A stretch of DNA of 64,000 bases from Solibacillus sp. FSL R5-0449 (GCF_037975215.1 NZ_CP150239.1:341001-405000), one strand, 5' to 3'; shown: positions 17,426-26,796, numbered from the stretch's first letter. Made by a program: numbers and translations. The notes: generated by a model not told the origin, from the letters alone.

Positions 17426-18169
17426 TTATTTAAGCATTGTCGTTTTTAGAAATTCTTTTGTTCGCTCTTCTTGCGGATTGTTGAAAAATTGATCAGGGTC
17501 ACCGCGCTCGATAATTTCCCCATCATGCATATACACAATCCAGTCAGCCACTTCTCTAGCGAAGCCCATTTCATGGGTAACAACAACCATCGTCATTCCT
17601 TCTTGAGCTAATTCCTTCATCGTTGTTAAAACCTCGCCGACAAGCTCTGGATCAAGTGCTGATGTCGGTTCATCAAAAAGCATGATATCAGGTTCCATGG
17701 CAAGTGCTCTGGCAATCGCTACTCGTTGCTTTTGCCCCCCGGATAGTTTATTCGGGTAAACATCGGCCTTATCTTCCAAGCCAACTTTTACAAGGAGTTG
17801 TTTGGCTTTTGAAATAGCTTCTTTTTTGTCGATGCCTTTAACCATTACCGGAGCTTCAATAATATTTTCCAAAACAGTTTTGTGGGGGAATAAATTGAAA
17901 TGCTGAAATACCATTCCTACCTTTTCCCGTATGTTGTTAAGGTTATCGTTTTTAGGATCGACTTCTTTGCCTCCTATAATAATGCTACCGCTATCTTTTC
18001 TTTCTAAAAAGTTAAGACAGCGAAGGAGCGTACTTTTTCCTGAACCACTCGATCCTATTAAACAAACAACATCACTTTCGAAAACGGTCATATCGATATT
18101 TTTTAATACATGTAAGTCTCCAAAAGACTTATTCAATTGATTAACTTTAATCATTTCTCTTGCTTCCAT
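17426..18169 (-). CDS. Polar amino acid ABC transporter, ATP-binding protein
   Basis: 247 residues, GlnQ/HisP type. Walker [11 protein letters not shown]-loop [17 protein letters not shown], signature LSGGQKQR, Walker [13 protein letters not shown] and the H-loop VVTHEMGFA are all present. It energises the importer formed with the two genes upstream. Start at 18169 has GGAGG 8 nt before it; an ATG five codons later has a weaker site. Last gene of a three-gene leftward operon. Confidence 0.93.
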   Translation of the reverse strand: MEAREMIKVNQLNKSFGDLHVLKNIDMTVFESDVVCLIGSSGSGKSTLLRCLNFLERKDSGSIIIGGKEVDPKNDNLNNIREKVGMVFQHFNLFPHKTVLENIIEAPVMVKGIDKKEAISKAKQLLVKVGLEDKADVYPNKLSGGQKQRVAIARALAMEPDIMLFDEPTSALDPELVGEVLTTMKELAQEGMTMVVVTHEMGFAREVADWIVYMHDGEIIERGDPDQFFNNPQEERTKEFLKTTMLK

Positions 18170-18181
18170 TGTTTACGCCTC

Positions 18182-18847
18182 CTACCTGTCGCTAATTGCT
18201 AATCTCTTTTCGAAACGGTTTACTAAGAATGTTAATAATGCCACTAACACTAAGTAGTAAATCGCTACGATCAGTAAATAAGTCATTTCGTCAAAGTTAT
18301 TAGATCCAAGCGTTGTCGCTACGTTAAAGAGTTCATTCATCGAAATAAATGCAGCTAACGATGAATCTTTCAAACCGATAATAAATTGGTTGCCCAATGG
18401 TGGGAGCGCACGGCGAAATGCCTGCGGAAGTATAATTCTTCTTAATGTCAGAACTTTTGTCATACCTAAAGAACGGCCTGCTTCCATCTGCCCTTTATCA
18501 ACGCCTTGGATAGTACCTCGAAGAATTTCAGAAATGTATGCACCATTATGAAGCGCCAAGGCAAGTGAAGCTGCCCAGAAATCAGGAAGAAGGAAAATTC
18601 CGCTTAGTCCGAAATAGAGAATAAAGATTTGAACGATTAGCGGTGTACCACGAACTAAAAAGACATAAATATCTGAAATGAGTTCTAATACTTTAAATTT
18701 GGAAATTTTCATTAATGCAAAGAAAAGCCCGATTACGATACCGATTAAAATGGATACAACCGTCAGCTCCAATGTTAAGAGCATGGCTTTAAGGAAAACA
18801 TCTTTTGTATCTACTAATACTTCTAGAAAATGTGAAAAACTTGGCAC
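18182..18847 (-). CDS. Polar amino acid ABC transporter, permease
   Basis: 221 residues of the HisM/GlnP type, with five membrane helices and the family motif SILIGIVIGLFFALMKISK, then RGTPLIVQIFILYFGL and the EAA loop (EAGRSLGMTKVLTLRRIILPQAFRRALPPLGNQ). GTG start with AGGTACA upstream. Single permease, so a homodimer is expected. 12 bp before the ATPase gene. Confidence 0.92.
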   Translation of the reverse strand: MPSFSHFLEVLVDTKDVFLKAMLLTLELTVVSILIGIVIGLFFALMKISKFKVLELISDIYVFLVRGTPLIVQIFILYFGLSGIFLLPDFWAASLALALHNGAYISEILRGTIQGVDKGQMEAGRSLGMTKVLTLRRIILPQAFRRALPPLGNQFIIGLKDSSLAAFISMNELFNVATTLGSNNFDEMTYLLIVAIYYLVLVALLTFLVNRFEKRLAISDR

Positions 18848-18881
18848 TGTACCTACGTCCTTTCTTATTTAGAGGATTGAA

Positions 18882-19667
18882 TTATTCAGGTTTTTTTGTA
18901 ATGTCCTCACCAAAATACTTCATGCTAATCCGAGTAAGGGTTCCATCTTCCCGGAGTTTTTCCAGCGCCTCGTTTACTCGCTTTAATAGGTTAGGGTTAT
19001 CCTGAGGAAGTACAATCGCTTGCTCACTGCGTTCGATTAACTGCTGCCCTTCAACTTTAAACCCTTCTTTTGCAGCGTTCTTTCCGGTAACAAAATCGGT
19101 GATTACCGCATCATGACGACCGCTGTTTAACGCCTGCAAAGCAGTGATATCGCTGTCATATGTTTTAACATTATCGGTATATCTGGAGGCTGTATCAGCA
19201 TAGGTTGACCCTTTAGCTACAGCGACTTCCTTTCCGGCTAAATCATCAACATTTTTGATTTCACTTTCTGGTCGGGTAAAAATCTGCGGTCCAGAATAAT
19301 AGTAGGGGGTAGAGAAAGCAACATGTTTGCTTCGCTGTGGATTGATCGTGTGGCTGGCAACCGCAACATCTGCACGGCCAGTCTTGACTCCTTCTACAAT
19401 ACCTTTAAACTTGATCCGCTTTTGAACCGGTTTTAGACCGAGTTCTTTTGCGATCGCTTCACCAACTTCGATATCAAAGCCTGACATCGAAAGGTCCTCA
19501 TCGTTTACATAACTAAATGGTTTAAACTCGCCAGATGCAGCAAAAACAAACTGATCTTTATGTATCAGTTCAGATCCGTCGGCAAGCTTTTCCTTCTCCG
19601 CACAAGCAGATAAGAAGCAGGCCGCGATAAAACTGAATATCAATATTAACTTTTTTTCCAACCGCAT
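18882..19667 (-). CDS. Polar amino acid ABC transporter, substrate-binding lipoprotein
   Basis: About 261 residues. Signal peptide with lipobox LSAC, then a family 3 solute-binding domain: FKPFSYVNDEDLSMSGFDIEVGEAIAKELG, GRADVAVASHTINPQRSKHVAFSTPYY and DAVITDF. It captures a polar amino acid outside the membrane. A TTG at 19679 is in frame but the AGAGGAG abuts it; ATG 19667 is preferred. First gene of the importer operon. The exact amino acid cannot be assigned. Confidence 0.9.
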   Translation of the reverse strand: MRLEKKLILIFSFIAACFLSACAEKEKLADGSELIHKDQFVFAASGEFKPFSYVNDEDLSMSGFDIEVGEAIAKELGLKPVQKRIKFKGIVEGVKTGRADVAVASHTINPQRSKHVAFSTPYYYSGPQIFTRPESEIKNVDDLAGKEVAVAKGSTYADTASRYTDNVKTYDSDITALQALNSGRHDAVITDFVTGKNAAKEGFKVEGQQLIERSEQAIVLPQDNPNLLKRVNEALEKLREDGTLTRISMKYFGEDITKKPE

Positions 19668-19869
19668 ATTGCGTATCAACTCCTCTCATGTATTTCTGCA
19701 ATCTATTTTGCTAAGTATGTTACTAATAAGTGTGAATACCCTATTTACCTCTCGAATAAACAATGCGTGTCATAATTTGTACAAATTTAATCCGATTTTT
19801 CTCAGCTGAAAATGTCGAGTATTTTTATCATTGCTTTGCTAATATGTATCCATGAAGGAGGGGGATTGG

Positions 19870-20043
19870 GTGGCCCTAATTATTCCAAAATGTATGAAAT
19901 GCAATAATGAAATTAAAGATGATGAAGAAGTGTTGGTCCAACTGCGTTACCCGAAGCGAAAAGGGTTTACGGAAATCAAAGCTTATCTGAATCTGGAAGG
20001 TAAATTCATTTGTGAAAAGTGCTCAGTGGAAATTAATAGTTAA
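19870..20043 (+). CDS. Small zinc-ribbon protein
   Basis: 57 residues with two CxxC knuckles (CMKCNNEIK near the start, CEKCSVE near the end) around a conserved centre VQLRYPKRKGFTEIKAYL. Similar tiny proteins occur widely in Bacillales with no known role. The frame is open to an ATG at 19852, but the ribosome binding site AAGGAGGGGG (19855-19864) lies inside that extension and points to GTG at 19870 as the true start. Monocistronic, ending at a bidirectional terminator. Confidence 0.72.
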   Translation: MALIIPKCMKCNNEIKDDEEVLVQLRYPKRKGFTEIKAYLNLEGKFICEKCSVEINS

Positions 20044-20045
20044 AC

Positions 20046-20090
20046 AAAAAAAGTTGCTCCTTTGGTAAATGAACCTGGAGCAACTTTTTA
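20046..20090. terminator. Bidirectional terminator
   Basis: AAAAAAGTTGCTCC pairs with GGAGCAACTTTTT; it separates the zinc-ribbon gene from the convergent copper protein gene. Confidence 0.85.
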
Positions 20091-20095
20091 TATGT

Positions 20096-20422
20096 TCAGG
20101 CAACTTGTTTACATGCTTCTGCACATTTAAAGCATGCTTCCGCACATTTTTTGCAGTGGTCATGGTCGTGCTTCTTGCATTCACTTCCGCATGCTTCACA
20201 AATTTTTGCACAAACGGCAGCCAGCTCAGAAAGAAACGGTGTACCTCTAGTAATCGCCTGTTCCAAGTAGTTACAAATATCTGCGCATTCTCTGTCCAAA
20301 CGGATACATTCCGTCATTATCTGAACATGATCCTCTTTTAAGCAGGCGTCAAAACAGTGATTGCATGCTGCCATACATTCATGTAAAGTTTGCAGCAATT
20401 GTTGATGTTGCTCATGTGACAT
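20096..20422 (-). CDS. Four-helix-bundle copper-binding protein (Csp-like, DUF326)
   Basis: 108 residues, 13 or more cysteines in a repeated CxxC/CxxxC helical pattern (HECMAACNHCFDAC, ECADIC, VCAKICEACGSECKKH, CKKCAEACFKCAEAC). This is the cysteine-lined four-helix bundle of cytosolic Csp copper storage proteins, which bind many Cu(I) ions. There is no signal peptide, so it is cytosolic. GAGGAGGAA precedes the ATG. It diverges from a YdhK-type lipoprotein across a region with a CsoR-like operator, supporting a copper role. Confidence 0.88.
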   Translation of the reverse strand: MSHEQHQQLLQTLHECMAACNHCFDACLKEDHVQIMTECIRLDRECADICNYLEQAITRGTPFLSELAAVCAKICEACGSECKKHDHDHCKKCAEACFKCAEACKQVA

Positions 20423-20522
20423 AGCCTATTCCTCCTCATTACAGTTTGTCCCCATTAAATTTCCCTTAATTCTGTCCGGTAAACTTACATAAAGAATTCC
20501 TAAAAAATTGTAAGGTTATATC

Positions 20523-20539
20523 ATACCTTATAGGGGTAT
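20523..20539. promoter_or_regulatory. CsoR-like copper operator
   Basis: ATACCTTATAGGGGTAT resembles the Bacillus CsoR operator pattern (ATACC...GGGGTAT). It overlaps a TATAAT hexamer (20537-20542) that is suitably placed as the -10 of the ydhK-type gene. A repressor bound here would block that promoter and be released by Cu(I). Confidence 0.6.
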
Positions 20540-20581
20540 AATAAGTTGGGGATAAAATTGAAAAAAGGGAGCAATGAAGCG

Positions 20582-21151
20582 ATGAAAAGAAAAAGTTTAG
20601 TACAAGGTGCGCTTGTTTTATGTACAGCGTTTGTTTTAGCGGCTTGCGGTGGAAATGAAGAAGATTCAAAATCCAAGGAAGAAATGGACCATTCACAAAT
20701 GGATCATACCCAAATGGACCATTCAAGTTCAGGTGAAGTACCAGAAGGACTGGCTGATGCGAAAGACCCTACATATCCTGTTGGTAGTGAAGCAGTGATA
20801 AACGCTGATCATATGGGAGGTATGGACGGTGCAACAGCAACAATTACCGGTGCATTTGATACAACTGTCTATATGGTTACTTATATCCCAACAACTGGTG
20901 GTGAGCCAGTTGAAGATCATAAATGGGTCGTCCATGAAGAACTTGAGGATGCCGGAGAAGAACCATTCACTACCGGTGAAGAGGTCATATTAAATGCGGA
21001 TCATATGGAAGGGATGGATGGCGCGACAGCTACAATCGATTCGGCTGAGCAAACGACCGTGTATATGGTGAGCTATAAAGATACCGAAACAGGTGAAGAA
21101 GTAACACATCATAAATGGGTAACAGAAAGTGAACTTTCCCCTGTACAATAA
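20582..21151 (+). CDS. ydhK: YdhK family lipoprotein (two DUF1541 domains)
   Basis: 189 residues. Lipobox LAAC, then a Met/His-rich linker (MDHSQMDHTQMDHS) typical of metal-binding proteins, then two tandem DUF1541 repeats, each with NADHMxGMDGATATI and TTVYMVxY...HKWV. Outer-surface location. The frame opens at TTG 20546 but the ATG at 20582 starts a proper signal peptide. The copper-like operator and the Csp neighbour suggest a role in handling extracytoplasmic copper or another metal; that role is inference. Confidence 0.87.
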   Translation: MKRKSLVQGALVLCTAFVLAACGGNEEDSKSKEEMDHSQMDHTQMDHSSSGEVPEGLADAKDPTYPVGSEAVINADHMGGMDGATATITGAFDTTVYMVTYIPTTGGEPVEDHKWVVHEELEDAGEEPFTTGEEVILNADHMEGMDGATATIDSAEQTTVYMVSYKDTETGEEVTHHKWVTESELSPVQ

Positions 21152-21191
21152 AATGTAAAAATAATAATGGCGTAGTTAATAAATAGGCAAG

Positions 21192-21222
21192 GTCCTTCAC
21201 ATAATGGTGTGAAGGGCTTTTT
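21192..21222 (+). terminator. Terminator after ydhK
   Basis: GTCCTTCACA/TGTGAAGGGC hairpin followed by TTTTT. Confidence 0.8.
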
Positions 21223-21393
21223 ACATATTGGACAAAGCGGGAGATTACATGAACTAGCGATTTTAATGTTAAACTCATTAAATAAACATATAGTTAATAT
21301 AAAAAAACGAATTTTATTATGAGCGATATAGAATCCCTTTAAAAGTAATTGGATTATGTAGTTTTCTTTAACGCTGATGAAGGGAGAGATGGT

Positions 21394-22065
21394 ATGGTAA
21401 AGGACTTCGAAAAAGTAATGGATTCCCTTTCAAAAATAAATGTTATATCCAATCCGAATAATGAGCCAGTAACAATCATTGGTGAAGCAGAAGGTATAAG
21501 ATGTGTAGGGATTGGGACTGATGCGGCAGTTTTTTGGTCCGAAAATGCCCCGGCATATGCATTCAAACTGTATGCGAAAGACAAGGCAGCGAAAGTAATG
21601 TTGGAAGAAGATGTTTACCGGAAGTTAGGCAATTCGCCTTTCTTTTCAACATGCTATGGCTCGAACGGCAATTGTCTTGTATTAAGTTACGAGGAAGGGA
21701 AAACGCTCTTTGACTGCATTCTTGAAGGCATCCATATTCCGGAACAGGTAATACAAGATGTTGAAGAAGCAAGAGAATATGCGCGCAGCAAGGGGCTGAA
21801 CCCGCGTGATATTCATTTGAAAAATGTACTGCTGCAAAACGGGAGAGCCAAAATCATCGATGTTTCCGAATATACGATGTCCGGTAATGATTTTCGATGG
21901 GAACATTTAAAAAAAGGTTATGAGCAATACTATCATTTAATTGACGGAAAATCTGTACCAATCACGGTAGTTGAAAGCGTTCGTAAGTGGTATAACAGGC
22001 GAGGGAAGAATTCCTTGTCATTTGAAGAAATTACAACACCTATTTTAAAACTTTTCTTTAAATAA
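21394..22065 (+). CDS. Protein kinase-like protein (YrzF type)
   Basis: About 223 residues, a minimal kinase-like fold. Seen: an ATP-loop region (GTDAAVFWSENAPAYAFKLYAK with the Lys of strand 3), a catalytic-loop-like NPRDIHLKNVLL, and IIDVSEY at the place of the DFG motif. The activation segment and C-lobe are short, as in YrzF-like serine/threonine kinase relatives of Bacillales. Target unknown. Start: ATG 21394 with GGGAGAG upstream; a TTG at 21349 is also in frame but lacks a site. Confidence 0.7.
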   Translation: MVKDFEKVMDSLSKINVISNPNNEPVTIIGEAEGIRCVGIGTDAAVFWSENAPAYAFKLYAKDKAAKVMLEEDVYRKLGNSPFFSTCYGSNGNCLVLSYEEGKTLFDCILEGIHIPEQVIQDVEEAREYARSKGLNPRDIHLKNVLLQNGRAKIIDVSEYTMSGNDFRWEHLKKGYEQYYHLIDGKSVPITVVESVRKWYNRRGKNSLSFEEITTPILKLFFK

Positions 22066-22090
22066 TGAGCTTTTATGACAGTCTGCAAAA

Positions 22091-22137
22091 AAGCCTCGCA
22101 TTTCGATGATCTATTCATCCAAATGCGAGGCTTATTT
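22091..22137 (+). terminator. Terminator after the kinase-like gene
   Basis: AAGCCTCGCATTT pairs with AAATGCGAGGCTT, followed by ATTT. Confidence 0.8.
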
Positions 22138-22234
22138 AAATAGATTTTCTTTCTATAAATTTTAAAAAATTCTGTAACTTTTGCACTCTACCTCAGTCTA
22201 ATTCAATACAAAGTATGGAAAGGGAGGGGTTTAC

Positions 22235-24367
22235 ATGAAAAACGGCAAACTTTTCGGGATGGGGCTAGTCGCTACGCTTGTTGCGGTTATTGCGCTCGGT
22301 TATTTTATGTTGGCTAAAAATACCGAAGTGCAGGCAACGGGTATTTTATTCGAAGGGGAAACGTATTCCATTACATTAAAACAGCCTATTACAGGAAAAA
22401 GTTTAACGGATGGGTCCATTCTTGTTGTCGATGAAAACGGCAATAACGCGAAAGTGAAATTATCGGTTGATCAAGCCGGGACTGCTTTGTCTGTTGATGG
22501 GCTTAGTGTAGGGAAATATACACTACAGATTAAGCAAACAGCCTACACGAAAAAAGCGAAGTCGCAGCAGGAACAGTCGGTAGCACTTGAAGTTGTTAGG
22601 AAAGTGGAAAAACTTACTTCAACGGAAGACTTAAAAGATTACTTTAGGGCATTTATCGCCCAGGAAAATGCGATATCGAGCAGCTCTAATAATATGGTAG
22701 AAATGGAATCATCGATGTCGATGGAAAGCAAAGATTTAGGCAGTGGCGGGCCGAGTTACTCTACAACGAACAACCAGGTGGAAGGCATTGAAGAAGGGGA
22801 TATAACGATTACGGACGGCCAATCGATTTATACGATTGTCGACAATAAAGTAGTCATTGTTGATGCAAAAACGATGAAGGTAGTAAAGCGTTTAAAGGTC
22901 GGCAAAGATATTTATCCATCACATTTAATGCTGCATGATCAAACATTGATCGTCGGATACACACAGTATGTGGAAACACAAAGAGAACCGTATTATGACG
23001 GGAAATCAGTTACGAAAATTGCCTTTTATGATGTAAAAGATGCAAAAAATCCAACGTTAGTACGTGAAGTAGGGCATGATGGGGATATTACAAGTATCCG
23101 TAAAGCGGGCAATTACCTTTACGTTGTATCCAGTCGTATGCCGAACTACTGGCTGCTGCAGGAAACACCGGATGTAGAGCTCCGTCCATCTACTTATGAC
23201 GGGGAGAAGGAAACTGTTATGCAGGTTGATAAAATTCGTATGCTGCCTGAAAGCAATGAACCGAATTATTTAATCGTATCAGCAATCGATGTGAGCAATA
23301 TAAAATCGGACGCATGGAAAACAGAGAGCTTCCTAGGGAATAGCGGGCAAATGTATATGTCGGAAAACGCAATCTATATTGCTTCGATGAATCATTACCG
23401 TTTCTGGCCATTAATGGAGCGCACGTCTCTTGAAGACACGGTATCCAGTACAATGCCGGTAAATCAAAACGATGAAACGACAATTTATAAAATTTCAATT
23501 GATAAAACAGCGGTAAAAATGACAGCGCAAGGTAAAGTGCCTGGTTCTGTTTTGAATCAATTTTCAATGGATGAACACGACGGGAATGTTCGCATCGCTA
23601 CTACAGAAGGCAGTGCATGGGGAACAACGGCCAATTCGAAAAACCACCTCTTCATTTTGGATGAAAACTTAAAACAAGTAGGTGCGGTCAATGATCTGGC
23701 GAAAGGGGAACGCATTTACTCCGCTCGCTTCATGGGTGACAAAGCGTATTTAGTAACATTTAAAGAAACGGATCCGCTCTTTGTCATTGATACGAAAAAT
23801 CCGACAGCGCCGAAAGTATTGGGAGAGCTGAAAATTCCTGGCTTCAGTAATTACTTGCATCCAATTGGCGAAAATCACTTGTTAGGTATTGGCTACGATA
23901 CGGAAGTGCGGATGGAGGAAGGTTCAAAAGAGCCGGTTGTCTATACAAAAGGCATGAAATTGAGCCTGTTTGATGTGACGGATTTCAATAACCCGAAAGA
24001 ACAGCAGGCAGTTGTAATCGGCGGTCGTGGTACTTATTCTCCTGTACAGTACGATCATAAAGCACTGTTCAGAGATTCACGTCAAAACTATTACGGCTTC
24101 CCGGTTACGATTTATTCGCCAACAGATGAGGAAGACCAGCTGAAATACGAAGGAACAGGTGCTTATATTTACAAAGTAACGCCTAAAGGAATCGAACTTG
24201 CAGCGGACATGATCGAAAAGGCGCGTCCTGGTGAACAATATGAAGATTCGTATAATGTTGTACAACGTCTTCTTTATATTGATGATGAGCTGTTTACCGT
24301 GTCTCGTTCAAAAGTGACGAGCTTCAACGGGAAAACATTTAAAAAGCAAAAGGTGATAGGTTTCTAA
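22235..24367 (+). CDS. Secreted/anchored beta-propeller domain protein
   Basis: 710 residues. One N-terminal membrane segment (MGLVATLVAVIALGYFML), an Ig-like region up to about residue 120, then a long beta-propeller domain of the PF09826 type from about residue 170 to the end, with TTNNQVEGIEEGDITITDG at its opening and repeated blade segments (DKAYLVTFKETDPLFVIDTKNPTAPKVLGELKIPGF). Such proteins are extracellular and their ligands unknown. GGGAGGGG precedes the ATG. It is followed after a terminator by a MacB-like ABC pair in the same direction. Confidence 0.82.
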   Translation: MKNGKLFGMGLVATLVAVIALGYFMLAKNTEVQATGILFEGETYSITLKQPITGKSLTDGSILVVDENGNNAKVKLSVDQAGTALSVDGLSVGKYTLQIKQTAYTKKAKSQQEQSVALEVVRKVEKLTSTEDLKDYFRAFIAQENAISSSSNNMVEMESSMSMESKDLGSGGPSYSTTNNQVEGIEEGDITITDGQSIYTIVDNKVVIVDAKTMKVVKRLKVGKDIYPSHLMLHDQTLIVGYTQYVETQREPYYDGKSVTKIAFYDVKDAKNPTLVREVGHDGDITSIRKAGNYLYVVSSRMPNYWLLQETPDVELRPSTYDGEKETVMQVDKIRMLPESNEPNYLIVSAIDVSNIKSDAWKTESFLGNSGQMYMSENAIYIASMNHYRFWPLMERTSLEDTVSSTMPVNQNDETTIYKISIDKTAVKMTAQGKVPGSVLNQFSMDEHDGNVRIATTEGSAWGTTANSKNHLFILDENLKQVGAVNDLAKGERIYSARFMGDKAYLVTFKETDPLFVIDTKNPTAPKVLGELKIPGFSNYLHPIGENHLLGIGYDTEVRMEEGSKEPVVYTKGMKLSLFDVTDFNNPKEQQAVVIGGRGTYSPVQYDHKALFRDSRQNYYGFPVTIYSPTDEEDQLKYEGTGAYIYKVTPKGIELAADMIEKARPGEQYEDSYNVVQRLLYIDDELFTVSRSKVTSFNGKTFKKQKVIGF

Positions 24368-24376
24368 TGAAGATTC

Positions 24377-24414
24377 AACCACAAGCACAGGTGGAATGGT
24401 GTTTGTGGTTTTTT
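24377..24414 (+). terminator. Terminator after the beta-propeller gene
   Basis: AACCACAAGCAC pairs with GTGTTTGTGGTT and is followed by six T. Confidence 0.8.
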
Positions 24415-24526
24415 CATGTTCACATAAAGGAGGTATTCAGGATTTCTTAAGAATTTCTTCATATTTAGCCTTTCTAAATATTAAGATTTGCCCTTTACAA
24501 TGAAGTTAAGTGAAAAGGAGTGAACG

Positions 24527-25228
24527 ATGATGATTAAAGTAACGAATTTACAACATACATTTTCCATCGGTAAACGCGGAAAGGAAAGACAGGTTCCGGT
24601 ACTGAGAGATGTATCATTTGATGTAAAGAAGGGGGAAATCGTCGCAGTCGTCGGGAAAAGTGGATCAGGTAAATCGACACTGCTTCAGATTTTGGCGGGT
24701 TTTATGAAGCCGGAACACGGTTCGATTGTAGTAAATGCACAGGAAATTGCGGCATTTAATGAAGTTCAGAGTGCAAAATTCCGTTTAGAAAACTTCGGGT
24801 TTATTTTTCAAAACTTTCAGCTCATGCCAAGTTTGACGGCCTTTGAAAATATTGAACTACCGTTAAAGCTGCAAGGGATGAATGTATCGGAGCGCAGAAA
24901 ACGGGTTGAAGTGATTATGAAAAAGGTCGGGTTAACTGAAGTGACGGACCATTATCCGAATGAATTATCAGGCGGTCAACAACAGCGTGTTAGTATTGCA
25001 CGTGCCCTTGTGACGAACGCACCGATTTTGTTGGCGGATGAGCCGACAGGGAGCCTCGATTCAGAAACAGAACAGGATATTTTAATGCTGATCCAGCAGT
25101 TGAACCGTGAATTGGATCTGACATTCATTATTATTACGCATGATGAGGAAGTTGCGATGATTGCGGACAAGCGCTATCGCATGCACGATGGTCAATTGGT
25201 GAAAGAAGGTGAACACAATGCTTTTTAA
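24527..25228 (+). CDS. ABC transporter ATP-binding protein (LolD/MacB type)
   Basis: 233 residues with Walker [18 protein letters not shown] signature, Walker B ILLADEPTGSLD and a final TH loop. It pairs with the FtsX-type permease whose start lies inside its last codons (11-bp overlap). AAAGGAG lies 6 nt before the first of two adjacent ATGs. MacB-type systems act as mechanotransmitters exporting peptides, antibiotics or lipoproteins without moving substrate through the membrane channel. Confidence 0.9.
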   Translation: MMIKVTNLQHTFSIGKRGKERQVPVLRDVSFDVKKGEIVAVVGKSGSGKSTLLQILAGFMKPEHGSIVVNAQEIAAFNEVQSAKFRLENFGFIFQNFQLMPSLTAFENIELPLKLQGMNVSERRKRVEVIMKKVGLTEVTDHYPNELSGGQQQRVSIARALVTNAPILLADEPTGSLDSETEQDILMLIQQLNRELDLTFIIITHDEEVAMIADKRYRMHDGQLVKEGEHNAF

Positions 25229-26546
25229 AGATCAGGTAAATTTTGTGATGCAGCATATTAAGAAAAATAAACTGCGTGTATTTATGACGGTACTTGCCGC
25301 AACGATGGGCTGTGCATTTTTAATCGTACTTGCTTCGATCGGCTTTGGCTTACAGGATTCAATTGAAGATGAGATTCTATCGAGTGAAACGGTGACTAAA
25401 ATTGAAGTGCTTGGCAGCCAAGCGTTGTTTACTGAAGAGGAAGTAGCAGATATCGAAGGGGTAGAAAATGTCCAGACGGTATTAAAAACGACAAGTGTGG
25501 ATGCGAATGTAGCAGGCTATATGGGAGACCGTGACACGTCTACATCACTGCGTTTAGTTGACTTTACTGATTATGCAGCTGTATCGAAACCTTTATCGGA
25601 AGGGAAATACCCTGTAAACGAAAATGAAATTATTGTCGGCTATCATTTCGGCCAAACATTATTGAATGAAGCGGACCGCAAATTAGTTGAGGAAAAATCA
25701 AAGGCAGCAGAAGCAGAAGGCACTTATTACGATGGTGCTGAAGAAGGGTATAAGGATTCGCTTATTGGTAAGGAAGTGGAAATTACCCTAAGTACACATG
25801 AACAGCCAGATGTACTGTCAGATCGTAAGACATATACGATTGTCGGTGTTATGCCTGAGCCGGCTTATGAGTGGGCAATTGAAAACAGAATTTATATGAT
25901 GGATGAGCAACGTGAAGTGATTGAAAATATGTATAGCCAAGCAATTGCCGATCTAGAGGTTGCCAGTGATTTTGAACTGTTTTCTGAGCGCTTCGATATT
26001 TATGCGGATAGTTTGGAATATGTGAAGCCGATTTTAGAAGAATTACGCGGAAAAGGCTACGGTGTGTATTCCGTTACCGAACAGTTGGATGAGTTGAATG
26101 TCTTCTTCCTAGTATTGAAAGCCGGACTTGTTTTTGTAGGAACAATCGCTGTACTGATTGCATCAATCGGTATCTTCAACACGATGACAATGGCGGTAAC
26201 AGAACGTACGCGTGAGATCGGTGTATTAAAAGCGATTGGTGCCAGCCCGAAACTGATTCAACGACTGTTTTTAATGGAAAGTACGTTTATCGGGGTTATT
26301 GGAACTGTTCTTGCAATTGCAATTTCATATGTTGTAAGCTTTGCATCGAATGCGCTATTGCCGATTATTTTAAAGGCAGCAACTGGCGAAGATGGATTCA
26401 ATAATGTTCAATTTTCAGCAATTCCTTGGCAGCTTGTAGTGATTGCAGCAGCGATCAGTATTGGTGTGGCAATGATTTCAGGTTTACGCCCCGCACGTAA
26501 AGCAACGAAAATTGAAGTTATGCAGGCGTTAAGACAGGAATTATAG
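25218..26546 (+). CDS. ABC transporter permease (MacB/FtsX family)
   Basis: About 442 residues: one N-terminal membrane helix, a large extracellular domain (about residues 45-285), then three C-terminal helices with the FtsX motif MAVTERTREIGVLKAIGAS. Start ATG 25218 uses the AAGAAGG in the preceding gene; a GTG three codons earlier is less likely. Works with the ATPase upstream. The cargo is unknown. Confidence 0.9.
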   Translation: MLFKDQVNFVMQHIKKNKLRVFMTVLAATMGCAFLIVLASIGFGLQDSIEDEILSSETVTKIEVLGSQALFTEEEVADIEGVENVQTVLKTTSVDANVAGYMGDRDTSTSLRLVDFTDYAAVSKPLSEGKYPVNENEIIVGYHFGQTLLNEADRKLVEEKSKAAEAEGTYYDGAEEGYKDSLIGKEVEITLSTHEQPDVLSDRKTYTIVGVMPEPAYEWAIENRIYMMDEQREVIENMYSQAIADLEVASDFELFSERFDIYADSLEYVKPILEELRGKGYGVYSVTEQLDELNVFFLVLKAGLVFVGTIAVLIASIGIFNTMTMAVTERTREIGVLKAIGASPKLIQRLFLMESTFIGVIGTVLAIAISYVVSFASNALLPIILKAATGEDGFNNVQFSAIPWQLVVIAAAISIGVAMISGLRPARKATKIEVMQALRQEL

Positions 26547-26555
26547 AATGGATTT

Positions 26556-26588
26556 AAGGACCAAACATCAGTATTGTTTGGTCCTTTT
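26556..26588. terminator. Bidirectional terminator after the permease
   Basis: AAGGACCAAACA and TTGTTTGGTCCTT form a near-perfect stem followed by TT on the plus strand; on the minus strand it would end transcripts that have crossed repeat cluster B. Confidence 0.85.
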
Positions 26589-26625
26589 ACGTATTTGGAA
26601 AAAGCTGGTGCTGGGCGGCTGAAAG

Positions 26626-26796
26626 TTCTAATAAATCTTTAAATGTTCTAATATATTTTTATTTGTTCTAATAAATTTTCGATTTTCTAATATATCCCGC
26701 GCTTCTTCTAATAAGTGTCCCCGGTTGTCTAATATCGCTTTCTGATGTTCTAATATCGAGTCGGGATTGACTAAAAAACCAAAATTTCTTCTAATA
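26626..26796 (-). repeat. 21-bp-period intergenic repeat, cluster B (TATTAGAA core on minus strand)
   Basis: Nine copies of TTCTAATA (reverse complement TATTAGAA) or a one- to two-base variant start at 26626, 26646, 26666, 26685, 26706, 26727, 26748, 26769 and 26789: spacing 19-21, mostly 20 or 21. Filler between cores is not conserved. The array lies 3' of the SH3-like gene (minus strand) and before the terminator at 26556, so it would be in that gene's 3' untranslated RNA. The spacing changes would break any reading frame. Confidence 0.8.
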
